This document shows, piece after piece, positions 25,299 to 33,793 of a stretch of 64,000 nt of DNA. The translations under genes and the position numbers were made by a program. Position 1 is the first letter of the stretch, and every line of letters starts with the position of its first letter. The DNA comes from Streptomyces acidiscabies (GTDB taxonomy: Bacteria; Actinomycetota; Actinomycetes; Streptomycetales; Streptomycetaceae). A model generated the notes under the pieces. The model was given only the letters and a program-made list of their open reading frames with translations, ran no database searches and was not told the DNA's origin. Location of the stretch: assembly GCF_020010905.1 (NCBI RefSeq), contig NZ_JAGJBY010000002.1, positions 2,728,001 to 2,792,000 of the forward strand. Direction: 5' to 3'.

Positions 25299-26693
25299 TC
25301 AGGCCATTTCCTCACCGAGCGGATGCGGATTGGGAACGATGCGACGCCGGGCCCGCGGCCTGCCCGGAGCCCTCAGGAACAGCGCCAGGACGGCCGACGC
25401 CAGCCCGATCGACCCCGCCAGGACGAACGCGCCCTCGTAGTCCCAGACCTTGACGACGATCGAGCCGACACCGGAGCCCACGAGGCCGGAGACGAGCTTG
25501 GAGCTGTAGACCATCCCGTAGTTGCCGGCGTTGTTGTTCTCGCCGAAGTAGTCGGCCGTCATCGCGGCGAACAGCGGGAAGATCGCGCCCCCGCCGAACC
25601 CGGAGACCATGGAGCAGACCAGGAAGAACGGCATGCTGCCCGTCTGTCCGGACACCAGCACCCCGAACTGGGCGGTGCCCAGGACGACACACACGACGAC
25701 GAGCGTGTGGCGCCGCCCGTGGCGGTCGGAGATCCAGCCGATCACCCCGCGCCCGGTGCCGTTGACGATAGCCTTCAGGGACATCGCGGTGGCGACGATC
25801 CCGCCCGCGAACCCCATGTCCTTGCCGAACGGCACCTGGAAGGCGATCCCGAAGATGTTGATCCCGGCCGTGCACAGCAGGCAGAACCACATCATCCACA
25901 GCACGGGCGTGCGCGCGGCCTCCCGGGGCGTGTACTGCCGCACCGCGGGCGGGTTCTTCAGCAGCGCCCGGCGGATCTTCGGGTCGTCGGCCATCCGCAG
26001 CGGGTCGACGTCCGCGGGCCACCAGTTCTTCGGCGGGTCCTGGAAGAACCACCCCGCGACCGCGACGACCGCGCAGCAGATCAGCCCCACGGCGACCAGG
26101 ACGCCCTGGTAGTTGCCGAGGTCCATGTACGACGTGAACAGGAACACGAACGGCACCGAGCCGTAGGCGAACCCGCCGTTGACCATGCCGGTCTTGCCGC
26201 CCCTGCGCTCCGGATACCACTTGCCGACCATGTTCACGCAGGTCGCGTAGACCAGGCCCGCGCCGATGCCGCTGCACATCCCGAAACCCAGGTAGGCGAC
26301 GGCGACGTGCGGCGCGTACGCCAGCGACACGTAGCCCAGCACCGTGCCCAGCGCGCCGAGCAGCATCGCGTACCGCGCGGGCAGCCGTCCGCTCTCCCGC
26401 AGCCGGCCCGCGGGGAAGGCCACGGCCGCCTGGAAGAACACCCAGACGCCCATCAGCCAGAAGATGTGCCCGCTGCTCCACAGATGCGCCTCGTGGAGCG
26501 TGTCCTCGGCGGACGTGAACGCGTACTCCGAGGAGCTGATCCCCAGCATCCCCAGCCACGGGAGGAGCACCATGGTCCAGCGGGGCCGCCCCATGACATC
26601 CCGGTCGCTCTCCCCGATCCGGTACACGCGCCCGTGCCGGTCCGTCACCTCCCGGTAGGGCACGGACGCAGCGTCGTACCCGGTGGTCTTCAT
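25299..26693 (-). CDS. OFA-type MFS transporter (oxalate module, first copy)
   Basis: This 464-residue protein starts MKTTGYDAASVPYREVTDRHGRVYRIGESDRD (ATG at 26693) and has the same architecture as the downstream copy, including VWVFFQAAVAFPAGRLRE, VNMVGKWYPERRGGKTG, KNWWPADVDPLRM and GTGRGVIGWISDRHGRR. Its start overlaps the acyl-CoA synthetase stop by one base (TGATG), showing operon membership. Two adjacent paralogues may differ in substrate or direction. An open frame continues far upstream of this start, but that part is a shadow of the synthetase gene. Confidence 0.88.
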   Translation of the reverse strand: MKTTGYDAASVPYREVTDRHGRVYRIGESDRDVMGRPRWTMVLLPWLGMLGISSSEYAFTSAEDTLHEAHLWSSGHIFWLMGVWVFFQAAVAFPAGRLRESGRLPARYAMLLGALGTVLGYVSLAYAPHVAVAYLGFGMCSGIGAGLVYATCVNMVGKWYPERRGGKTGMVNGGFAYGSVPFVFLFTSYMDLGNYQGVLVAVGLICCAVVAVAGWFFQDPPKNWWPADVDPLRMADDPKIRRALLKNPPAVRQYTPREAARTPVLWMMWFCLLCTAGINIFGIAFQVPFGKDMGFAGGIVATAMSLKAIVNGTGRGVIGWISDRHGRRHTLVVVCVVLGTAQFGVLVSGQTGSMPFFLVCSMVSGFGGGAIFPLFAAMTADYFGENNNAGNYGMVYSSKLVSGLVGSGVGSIVVKVWDYEGAFVLAGSIGLASAVLALFLRAPGRPRARRRIVPNPHPLGEEMA

Positions 26694-28837
26694 CAACCAC
26701 CCCCGAGGAGCCCGGCGGCCCGCGCCCACCGGTACTTCGCGCCCAGCACGGCGACCGGCCGCTCGGTCGTGTACGGGTACGCCACGACCCCCCGCTCGAA
26801 GAGGTACTGGCACGCCTCCTCCACCTCGACGTCGCCCGCCAGCGACGCCACCACAGGCTTGTCGACGCCCCGCGCGCGGAACTCGGCCACCACGCGCGCG
26901 GTGAGCTCCGCGAAGACCATCGGCGGCGTGACGATCGTGTGCCAGTAACCGAGCACCAGCGCGTGCACGCGCGGGTCCTCGAGACCGAGCCGGATCGTCG
27001 CCTCGTACGTCGCCGGAGGCTCGCCGCCGGTGATGTCCACCGGGTTGCCGGCCGCCCCGAACGGCGGGATGAACCGGCGGAACGCCGCGTCGAGATCGGG
27101 CGGGATCTCCATCAGCGACAGCCCGTTGTCCGTCACCGCGTCCGACAGCAGGACGCCGCTGCCGCCCGCGCCGGTGATGATGACGACGTTGTCGCCGCGC
27201 GGCGTCGGAAGCACCGGCAACGCGCGCGCGTACTCCAGCATGTCGTGCAGCCCCGGCGCACGGATCACCCCGGCCTGGCGCAGGATGTCGTCGTAGACGG
27301 CGTCGTCGCCCGCCAGAGCGCCCGTGTGCGAGCCGGCGGCCCGCGCGCCCGCCGCCGTCCGCCCGGCCTTCAGGACGACGACAGGCTTCACCGGCACGGT
27401 CGCCCGCGCGGCCTCCACGAACGCCCGCCCGTCCTTCAGGTCCTCCAGGTGCATCGCCACGCACTCGGTGTGAGGGTCCTGCGCGAACCACGTCAGCAGG
27501 TCGTCCTCGTCCAGGTCCGACTTGTTGCCGAGCCCCACGATCGCCGACACACCCGTGCGCGTACTGCGCGCGAACCCCAGGATCGCCATCCCGATCCCGC
27601 CCGACTGCGAGGTCAGCGCGACCCCGCCCTTCACGTCGTAGGGCGTGCAGAACGTCGCGCACAGGTCCTGCCAGGTCGAGTAGTAGCCGTAGATGTTCGG
27701 CCCGAGCAGCCGTACGCCGTACCGCTCGGCGATCTCCACGATCTCGTCCTGGAGGGCGTGCTCCCCGGTCTCCGCGAACCCCGACGGGATCAGTACGGCG
27801 TTCGGGACACCCTTGCGGCCGGTCTCCTCCAGGGCGGCGGCGACGAACCGCGCGGGGATCGCGAACACCGCGACGTCCACCTCGCCCGGCACGTCCATGA
27901 CACTCCGGTACGCCTTGCGCCCCAGGATGTCGTCCGCCTTCGGGTTGACGGGATGGATGTCCCCCGCGAACCCGCCGTCGACCAGGTTGCGCATCACCGA
28001 ATGGCCGATCTTCCCCGCCTCGTTGGACGCCCCGATGACGGCCACCGACCGGGGCCGCATCAGCCGCCCCATCGACGCGAGGATCTCCTCGCGCGAGTAG
28101 CGCCGCCGCTCCCGCGCGGGCGCGTCGGACAGGATGATCCGTACGTCCGCCGCGCGCGCCCCCTCAGGGGTCGCGATCACCGGGTTGAGGTCCACCTCGG
28201 CGATCTCCGGGAACTCCGCGACCAGCAGCGACACCCGCCGGATCTGCTCCGCGAGCGCCCACCGGTCCACCCCGGGCCGCCCCCGCACCCCGCTCAGCAC
28301 AGGAGCCGCGCGGATCGAGTCCAGCATCGACAGCGCCTCGTCCGCGCTGACCGGCGCCAGCCGGAACGTCACGTCCTTCAGCACCTCGACGAGCACCCCG
28401 CCGAGCCCGAACGCCACCACCTTCCCGAACGTCGGATCGGTCACCGCCCCGACGATCACCTCCTGCCCCTCGGGCAGCAGCTCCTGGATCTGTACGCCGG
28501 TGACGCGCGCGTCCGCGTCGTACGCGCGCGCGTTGTCGACGATCCGGCGGAACGCGGCCCGCACCTCGGCCGCCCCCTCGACGCCGACGACCACCCCGCC
28601 GGCCTCCGTCTTGTGCAGGATGTCCGGCGACACGATCTTCATCACCACCGGCCCGCCGAACCTGGCCGCGTGCGCCACGGCCTCCTCGACGTCGCGGGCC
28701 AGCTCCTCGCCCGGTACGGCGATCCCGTACGCGTCGGCGACCTCCTTGCCCTCCGGCGCCGTCAGCGTCGTCCGTCCCTCGGCGCGCACGGTGTCCAGCA
28801 CCGCGCGCACGCGTGTCTCCCGGTCCTCGGCGAGCAC
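26693..28837 (-). CDS. ADP-forming acetate/acyl-CoA synthetase family protein
   Basis: A 714-residue fused enzyme. An ATP-grasp (beta-type) region at about residues 1-230 (GPVVMKIVSPDILHKTEAGGV, EVDLNPVIA) is followed by a CoA-binding Rossmann domain at about 255-380 (SVAVIGASNEAGKIGHSV). Next are the succinyl-CoA-synthetase-like domains with LTSQSGGIGMAILG and GSHTGALAG, whose histidine carries the phosphate, plus GGSGVLLSD. It makes or consumes an acyl-CoA with ATP/ADP. Next to frc it may supply the CoA thioester that starts oxalate activation. GTG start at 28837, one base after the frc stop. Confidence 0.88.
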   Translation of the reverse strand: MLAEDRETRVRAVLDTVRAEGRTTLTAPEGKEVADAYGIAVPGEELARDVEEAVAHAARFGGPVVMKIVSPDILHKTEAGGVVVGVEGAAEVRAAFRRIVDNARAYDADARVTGVQIQELLPEGQEVIVGAVTDPTFGKVVAFGLGGVLVEVLKDVTFRLAPVSADEALSMLDSIRAAPVLSGVRGRPGVDRWALAEQIRRVSLLVAEFPEIAEVDLNPVIATPEGARAADVRIILSDAPARERRRYSREEILASMGRLMRPRSVAVIGASNEAGKIGHSVMRNLVDGGFAGDIHPVNPKADDILGRKAYRSVMDVPGEVDVAVFAIPARFVAAALEETGRKGVPNAVLIPSGFAETGEHALQDEIVEIAERYGVRLLGPNIYGYYSTWQDLCATFCTPYDVKGGVALTSQSGGIGMAILGFARSTRTGVSAIVGLGNKSDLDEDDLLTWFAQDPHTECVAMHLEDLKDGRAFVEAARATVPVKPVVVLKAGRTAAGARAAGSHTGALAGDDAVYDDILRQAGVIRAPGLHDMLEYARALPVLPTPRGDNVVIITGAGGSGVLLSDAVTDNGLSLMEIPPDLDAAFRRFIPPFGAAGNPVDITGGEPPATYEATIRLGLEDPRVHALVLGYWHTIVTPPMVFAELTARVVAEFRARGVDKPVVASLAGDVEVEEACQYLFERGVVAYPYTTERPVAVLGAKYRWARAAGLLGGG

Positions 28838-28838
28838 C

Positions 28839-30071
28839 TCAGATCACCCCGTCCGACTTCAGCAGCCGCAGTTCGTCGACGCCGAGGCCCAGCTCGGCGG
28901 CGTAGATCTCCTCGTTGTGCTCGCCCAGCAGCGGCGAACTCTTCACCTCCACAGGGGAGTCGGACAGTTTCAGCGGGCTGCCGACGGTCACGAACTCGCC
29001 CCGCTCCGGGTGCTCGACGCGCACGATCATCTCGTTCGCGATCAGCGACTCGTCCTCGACGATCTCCTTCGTCGACAGGATCGGCCCGCACGGCACGCCC
29101 CGGGCGTTCAGCCGGTCCAGGACCTCCCACTTCGGGAGCGTCGCCGACCACTCCTCGATCAGCTGGAACATCTTGTTGAGCTTCGGGAGCCGGGCCTGCG
29201 GGGTCGCCCACTCGGGGTCGTCGGCCAGCTCCGGACGCCCGATCAGCTCGGCGATCGGCCGCCAGCCGACGGGCTGCACGATGACGTACACGTAGTCGTT
29301 CGGACCCCCCGGAGCACACCGCACCGCCCAGCCCGGCTGGCCGCCGCCGGACGCGTTTCCGGAACGGGGAACTTCCGCGCCGAAGTCGTCGTTCGGATAT
29401 TCAGAGAGCGGCCCTCGTGCCAGGCGCTGCTGGTCCCGGAGCTTCACCCGGCACAGGTTGAGTACGGCGTGCTGCATGGCCACGCCGACCCGCTGACCGC
29501 GCCCGGTCTTCTCGCGCTGGAGCAGAGCCGCGAGAATCCCCGCCACGGCGTGCACCCCCGTCCCCGAGTCCCCGATCTGGGCCCCCGTCGCCAGCGGCGG
29601 CCCGTCCTCGAACCCCGTGGTCGACATCGACCCGCCCATCGCCTGAGCGACCACCTCGTACGCCTTGAAATCGGTGTACGGGCCGTCCCCGAACCCCTTG
29701 ATGGAGGCATAGACGATCCGTGGATTGATCTCCTGGACCCGCTCCCAGGTGAACCCCATCCGGTCCACCGCGCCGGGGCCGAAGTTCTCGACGAGGACGT
29801 CCGAGCGCCGGATCAGCTCGGTGAGGATCTCCTTGCCGCGCTCGGTCTTGGTGTTGAGGGTGATGCTGCGCTTGTTGCAGTTCAGCATCGTGAAGTAGAG
29901 CGAGTCGACGTCCGGGACGTCGCGCAACTGGCCGCGCGTGATGTCCCCGGTCGGCGCCTCCAGCTTCACGACGTCCGCGCCGAGCCAGGCGAGCAGTTGG
30001 GTGGCGGAGGGTCCGGACTGGACGTGGGTCATGTCGAGGACCCGGATGCCGTCGAGGGCCTTGCCGGTCAT
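28839..30071 (-). CDS. frc: Formyl-CoA:oxalate CoA-transferase (class III CoA-transferase)
   Basis: A 410-residue CaiB/BaiF (class III) CoA-transferase with LDGIRVLDMTHVQSGPSATQLLAWLGADVVKLE, the active-site Asp168 in QIGDSGTGVH, and the C-terminal RGVPCGPILSTKEI segment. It resembles formyl-CoA transferases, which pass CoA from formyl-CoA to oxalate. Strong context: a ThDP decarboxylase gene immediately upstream and OFA transporters downstream. ATG at 30071 follows the decarboxylase stop by 11 nt. Other class III transferases remain possible, but the neighbourhood favours Frc. Confidence 0.85.
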   Translation of the reverse strand: MTGKALDGIRVLDMTHVQSGPSATQLLAWLGADVVKLEAPTGDITRGQLRDVPDVDSLYFTMLNCNKRSITLNTKTERGKEILTELIRRSDVLVENFGPGAVDRMGFTWERVQEINPRIVYASIKGFGDGPYTDFKAYEVVAQAMGGSMSTTGFEDGPPLATGAQIGDSGTGVHAVAGILAALLQREKTGRGQRVGVAMQHAVLNLCRVKLRDQQRLARGPLSEYPNDDFGAEVPRSGNASGGGQPGWAVRCAPGGPNDYVYVIVQPVGWRPIAELIGRPELADDPEWATPQARLPKLNKMFQLIEEWSATLPKWEVLDRLNARGVPCGPILSTKEIVEDESLIANEMIVRVEHPERGEFVTVGSPLKLSDSPVEVKSSPLLGEHNEEIYAAELGLGVDELRLLKSDGVI

Positions 30072-30082
30072 GGGCGTCAACC

Positions 30083-31765
30083 TCACTTGTACATCGTCTG
30101 GTTCATGGTTCCGGGGGCGTACGCGTCCGGGTCGACCCAGACGTTGATCAGCGAGGGCTTGCCCGACTCGCGGGCGCGCCTGAGGGCGGGGCCGATGTCG
30201 GCGGGGTCGCGGACCTCCTCGCCGTAGCCGCCGAGCATTCGCGCGAACTGGTCGTAGTGGACGTCGCCGAGGGTGTTGCCGACCCGCTGGCGGGCCTCGC
30301 CGTACTTGCGGGCCTGGCCGTAACGGATCTGGTTCATCGAGGAGTTGTTGCCGACGACGCCGACGAAGGGGAGGTCGTAGCGCACGAGGGTCTCGAAGTC
30401 CCAGCCGGTCAGGGAGAACGCGCCGTCCCCGAACAGCGCGACGACCTCCTTGTCCGGGCGCGCCTGCTTCGCGGCGAGCACGAAGGGGACGCCGACGCCG
30501 AGGGTGCCCAGCGGGCCCGGGTCCATCCAGTGGCCGGGGGACTTGGGCTGTACGACCTGCCCGGAGAAGGTGACGATGTCGCCGCCGTCGCCGATGTAGA
30601 TCGAGTCCTCGGTGAGGAAGTCGTTGATCTCGCTCACCAGCCGGTACGGGTGGATCGGCGAGGCGTCCGACCTGAGCTGCGGCAACCGCTTCTCGATCGC
30701 GGCCTGTTCGACGGCGCGCAGCTCGTCCAGCCACTCCTTGCGGCCCGCCGCACCCCCGTTGAGGCGCCCGGACGCGGCCTCGGTGACCTGCTTCAGGACC
30801 AGTCCCGCGTCCCCGACGATGCCGAGGTCGATGTCGCGGTTCTTGCCGACGGTGCGGTAGTCGAGGTCGATCTGGACGACCGTCGCGTCCGGGGAGAGGC
30901 GCTTGCCGTACCCCATGCGGAAGTCGAACGGCGTCCCGACGATCACGATGACGTCGGCGCCGGAGAAGGCGTACCGGCGCGAGAGCTGGAAGTGGTGGGG
31001 GTCGCCGGGCGGGAGGGTGCCGCGGCCGGCGCCGTTCATGTACGCCGGGATGTTGAGGGTGCGGACCAGGTCGACCGCCGCCTCGGTGCCGCGCGTCGTC
31101 CAGATCTGGCTGCCCAGCAGGATCGCCGGTTTCGCGGCGTGCACGAGGAGGTCGGCGAGCCGCTCGACCGCCTCGGGGTCGCCGGCCGAGCGGGTCGAGG
31201 CGCGGTAGGCGCCGGGCCGCGGGACACGGGCCTTGTCGACGGGGACCTTCGCGTCCAGGACGTCGCGCGGGATCTCCAGGAAGGCGGGGCCGGGGGCGCC
31301 GTGGTAGCACTCGCGGAACGCCATCGACACCATGTCGGCGGCGCGGGCCGTGTCCGGGACGGTCGCCGCGAACTTCGTGATCGGCGCCATCATGTCGACG
31401 TGCGGCAGGTCCTGGAGGGAGCCCATCTTGTGCTGGGCGAGCGCCCCTTGACCGCCGATCAGCAGCATCGGTGACTCGGCGCGGAAGGCGTTCGCGACGC
31501 CGGTCACCGCGTCGGTCGTCCCCGGTCCGGCGGTGACGACCGCGCAGCCGGGCCTGCCGGTGATCCGTGCGTAGCCGTCGGCGGCGTGCGCGGCGACCTG
31601 CTCGTGGCGGACGTCGACGACTTCTATTCCCTCGTCCACGCAGCCGTCGTAGATGTCGATGATGTGGCCGCCGCAGAGCGTGTAGATGCGGTCGACCCCT
31701 TCGGCCTTCAGTGCCTTGGCGACGAGATGGCCGCCGGAGATGGTGTCCTGGGTGTCCTCGGGCAT
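30083..31765 (-). CDS. ThDP-dependent decarboxylase, probable oxalyl-CoA decarboxylase
   Basis: A 560-residue enzyme with the three-domain acetolactate-synthase/oxalyl-CoA-decarboxylase architecture. The ThDP-activating Glu is in DVRHEQVAAHAADGYAR, a central domain includes PAILLGSQIWTTRG, and the cofactor motif is in FGDGAFSLTGWDFETLVRYDLPFVGVVGNNSS (GDG-x-NN). Oxalyl-CoA decarboxylase turns oxalyl-CoA into formyl-CoA and CO2. The call rests mainly on the adjacent frc; from sequence alone it could be called an acetolactate-synthase-like protein. ATG at 31765 has AAGGGAC upstream; longer in-frame starts run through the operator and are not used. Confidence 0.7.
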   Translation of the reverse strand: MPEDTQDTISGGHLVAKALKAEGVDRIYTLCGGHIIDIYDGCVDEGIEVVDVRHEQVAAHAADGYARITGRPGCAVVTAGPGTTDAVTGVANAFRAESPMLLIGGQGALAQHKMGSLQDLPHVDMMAPITKFAATVPDTARAADMVSMAFRECYHGAPGPAFLEIPRDVLDAKVPVDKARVPRPGAYRASTRSAGDPEAVERLADLLVHAAKPAILLGSQIWTTRGTEAAVDLVRTLNIPAYMNGAGRGTLPPGDPHHFQLSRRYAFSGADVIVIVGTPFDFRMGYGKRLSPDATVVQIDLDYRTVGKNRDIDLGIVGDAGLVLKQVTEAASGRLNGGAAGRKEWLDELRAVEQAAIEKRLPQLRSDASPIHPYRLVSEINDFLTEDSIYIGDGGDIVTFSGQVVQPKSPGHWMDPGPLGTLGVGVPFVLAAKQARPDKEVVALFGDGAFSLTGWDFETLVRYDLPFVGVVGNNSSMNQIRYGQARKYGEARQRVGNTLGDVHYDQFARMLGGYGEEVRDPADIGPALRRARESGKPSLINVWVDPDAYAPGTMNQTMYK

Positions 31766-31829
31766 GGCGGAACCTGTCCCTTCGTAGGGGTGGTCGCAGG
31801 AGGAGAGGGTGCCGGGATGCGGCACATTG

Positions 31830-31853
31830 CATACAGTCGACGAATACTGTATG
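31830..31853. promoter_or_regulatory. Perfect inverted-repeat operator before the oxalate operon
   Basis: CATACAGT (31830-31837) and ACTGTATG (31846-31853) are exact reverse complements separated by 8 nt. It lies 65-88 nt upstream of the decarboxylase start, in an A/T-richer patch. The form suits a dimeric GntR/FCD-type repressor. Which protein binds is unknown. Confidence 0.7.
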
Positions 31854-32203
31854 GACCTTGTTATCCCGCATCCCGGGGGTGCTGTCCAGGGGGTGCGCGG
31901 CACTTTCGGACATCCGGATTCCGGCCTCGCGGGGGTGCCGGGACAGGGGGTGCCGAGATCGCCGGGCGTGCGGCCCGTGCCGGCCTGCGTCTTCGTGCAC
32001 TCCGAGGTGGGCCGGAACCCGGTACCCCGTCGCCGGGGCGGTCTTGACGGGGTCGTGTGACCGTGCGATCACTCAAGGTCGCCTGGTCGCGGGGCCTCCC
32101 CGCGCTGCCCCCGGCCTGCGGATACGCAGGTGAAACGCACCCCGAAACCTTGGTATTGTTGTCCATGTCGCCGCGGGGAACGCCCCACGGAGACAGACAC
32201 CTT
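31854..32203. other. Intergenic stretch between oxalate operon and tRNA-Leu, no gene seen
   Basis: About 350 bp with no convincing coding frame on either strand. It must contain the tRNA promoter and probably the upstream part of the oxalate-operon promoter. A G-rich patch (31875-31960) repeats GGGGGTG-type runs but has no clear unit. Confidence 0.6.
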
Positions 32204-32291
32204 GTCCGGGTGGCGGAATGGCAGACGCGCTAGCTTGAGGTGCTAGTGCCCTTTATCGGGCGTGGGGGTTCAAGTCCCCCCTCGGACACCA
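32204..32291 (+). tRNA. tRNA-Leu (anticodon GAG)
   Basis: A complete class II tRNA. The acceptor stem GTCCGGG pairs with CTCGGAC with one G-T pair. The D-arm contains GGCGGAATGGCAGAC, and the anticodon stem-loop CTAGC-TTGAGGT-GCTAG gives anticodon GAG. A long variable arm (GTGCCCTTTATCGGGCGT region) and the T-arm GGGGGTTCAAGTCCCCC follow. The 3' CCA (32289-32291) is encoded. It reads CUC/CUU leucine codons. Confidence 0.96.
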
Positions 32292-32294
32292 GCG

Positions 32295-32322
32295 AAGACC
32301 CCTGTAGATCAGGGGTCTTTTT
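32295..32322 (+). terminator. Rho-independent terminator of tRNA-Leu
   Basis: A 10-bp perfect stem, AAGACCCCTG (32295-32304) with CAGGGGTCTT (32310-32319), has a 5-nt loop and a run of T to 32322. It starts 4 nt after the tRNA CCA end. Confidence 0.92.
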
Positions 32323-32410
32323 GCTGTCCGGTCACAGCGCTGGCCCTCGGCGCGACGCAACCCTTCCGAAACTGATGCGGAACAAGGGCTTGTGGCTCAA
32401 TTTGATCGAG

Positions 32411-32423
32411 GGTTAATTTAACC
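32411..32423. promoter_or_regulatory. AT-rich palindrome upstream of the beta-galactosidase operon
   Basis: GGTTAATTTAACC is a perfect 13-bp palindrome (centre T) in a patch unusually rich in A/T for this genome, 75 nt before the binding-protein gene. It is a plausible site for the ROK regulator encoded at the end of the operon (38207-39448), or part of the promoter. Confidence 0.5.
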
Positions 32424-32497
32424 GCCACGCAAAGCCGCGGCTGGCTGTCGTCACCACCTTTCCTGTGTGCTCCCGCACCTCAACCAGGGGATGAGTC

Positions 32498-33787
32498 ATG
32501 CCAGTTGACAGAATTCAGATGTCTCGCCGGGGGTTCCTCGGCGTGAGTGCGGCGGCCGGGGTCGTCACGCTCACCGCTTGTGGGGGGTCCGCATCGGGCT
32601 CCAGCAGCGGTCCGCTCCTGATGACGGTGTGGGGCGGCGACACCGACCGGAAGACGTACCAGGCCCGCATCGACCTGCTGGTCAAGAAGTACCCGGACCT
32701 CAAGATCAAGCTCCAGCTGATCCCGAACGACTCGTACCCGCAGAAGGTCCAGACGATGATCGCCGGCGGCAGCGGGCCGGACATCATGCAGGTCGCCGAG
32801 AGCGTCAACACGTACTCCAGCAAGAACCAGTTGCTGCCCCTCGACGACCTCGCCAAGGCGGCGAAGCTCGACACCGAGCAGCGCTTCGGCCCGGTCGGCT
32901 CGCTGTACTCGTACCAGGACAAGCTCTACGCGATCCCGGACCGCTCCGGCGCGGTCACCGTGTTCTACAACAAGGACATGTTCGACAAGAAGGGCATCAA
33001 GGCGCCCACCGCGGACTGGACCTGGGACGACGCCCTCGCCGCGTTCAAGGAGCTGACGGTCCCCGGCAAGGTGTGGGGCTACAGCGGGGCCGAGTGGTGG
33101 CCGCAGTGGTGGAGCCTCGCCTACCAGAACGGCGGCACCATCATCGACGCGAACGGCCGGCCCGCCGTCGACAGCGACGCCGTGGTCGAGGCGCTCCAGT
33201 GGGCGGGCGACCTGGTCTTCAAGCACAAGGTCGTACCGAGCAAGGCGGACTACGCCGACATGGGCCCCGACATCGGCGGCGACCAGGCCTTCCCCAATCA
33301 GAAGGTCGCCACCCACGCCAACGGCTTCTGGGTCATGGGGGGCCTGACGGCCGCGAAGTTCGCCTGGGACATCGCCCCGATGTGGCGCGGCAAGAAGCAG
33401 GCCGTGTCCGCGTTCGGCAGCGGCCTCGCGATCTCCCGTACGTCCAAGCAGCGCGACAACGCGTTCAAGGCGATCGACTTCCTCACCTCCTTGGAGGCGC
33501 AGACGGAGATCATCTCCTCCGGCCAGGACGTGCCGGCCAACCTGGAGGTGCAGAAGAGCCCGGCGTTCCTCAAGCCGGCGTGGATGAAGACCCAGGTGGA
33601 CATGGGTGCGTTCGCCGAGTCGAGCGCGTTCGTCTTCCGGGCGCCGTTCATCCCCGAGTGGCAGGAGATGATCGACACCATCTCCAACGGCCTCGCAGAC
33701 TTCTGGCTCGGCAAGGAGCGCAGCGCCAAGAAGGCGCTGACCGCCGTGCAGAAGGACCTTGAGGCCCTCATCAAGTCCGGGTCATGA
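32498..33787 (+). CDS. Sugar-binding lipoprotein of a CUT1 ABC transporter
   Basis: A type 1 extracellular solute-binding protein of 429 residues (SBP_bac_1). The signal has a twin arginine (MSRRGFLG, residues 8-15), a hydrophobic stretch and lipobox LTAC with Cys28. The mature part has WGGDTDRKTYQARIDLLVKKYP, GSGPDIMQVAES, LYAIPDRSGAVTVFYNKDMFDKKGI and WPQWWSLAYQNGG, typical of oligosaccharide binders. It is the first gene of a transporter, beta-galactosidase and ROK operon, so a galactoside is the likely ligand. ATG 32498 follows AGGGGATGA; ATG 32519 is an alternative. Confidence 0.94.
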   Translation: MPVDRIQMSRRGFLGVSAAAGVVTLTACGGSASGSSSGPLLMTVWGGDTDRKTYQARIDLLVKKYPDLKIKLQLIPNDSYPQKVQTMIAGGSGPDIMQVAESVNTYSSKNQLLPLDDLAKAAKLDTEQRFGPVGSLYSYQDKLYAIPDRSGAVTVFYNKDMFDKKGIKAPTADWTWDDALAAFKELTVPGKVWGYSGAEWWPQWWSLAYQNGGTIIDANGRPAVDSDAVVEALQWAGDLVFKHKVVPSKADYADMGPDIGGDQAFPNQKVATHANGFWVMGGLTAAKFAWDIAPMWRGKKQAVSAFGSGLAISRTSKQRDNAFKAIDFLTSLEAQTEIISSGQDVPANLEVQKSPAFLKPAWMKTQVDMGAFAESSAFVFRAPFIPEWQEMIDTISNGLADFWLGKERSAKKALTAVQKDLEALIKSGS

Positions 33788-33793
33788 CCGTCG

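Noticed and set aside
25299..27662. Long minus-strand extension upstream of the second OFA transporter
   Set aside because: The extra 323 codons are an out-of-frame shadow of the ADP-forming CoA synthetase gene; the ATG at 26693 is supported by the TGATG overlap and by similarity to the neighbouring transporter.
30083..31903. Longer start for the ThDP decarboxylase
   Set aside because: The extra N-terminus would include the inverted-repeat operator and has no enzyme similarity; the ATG at 31765 has AAGGGAC upstream.
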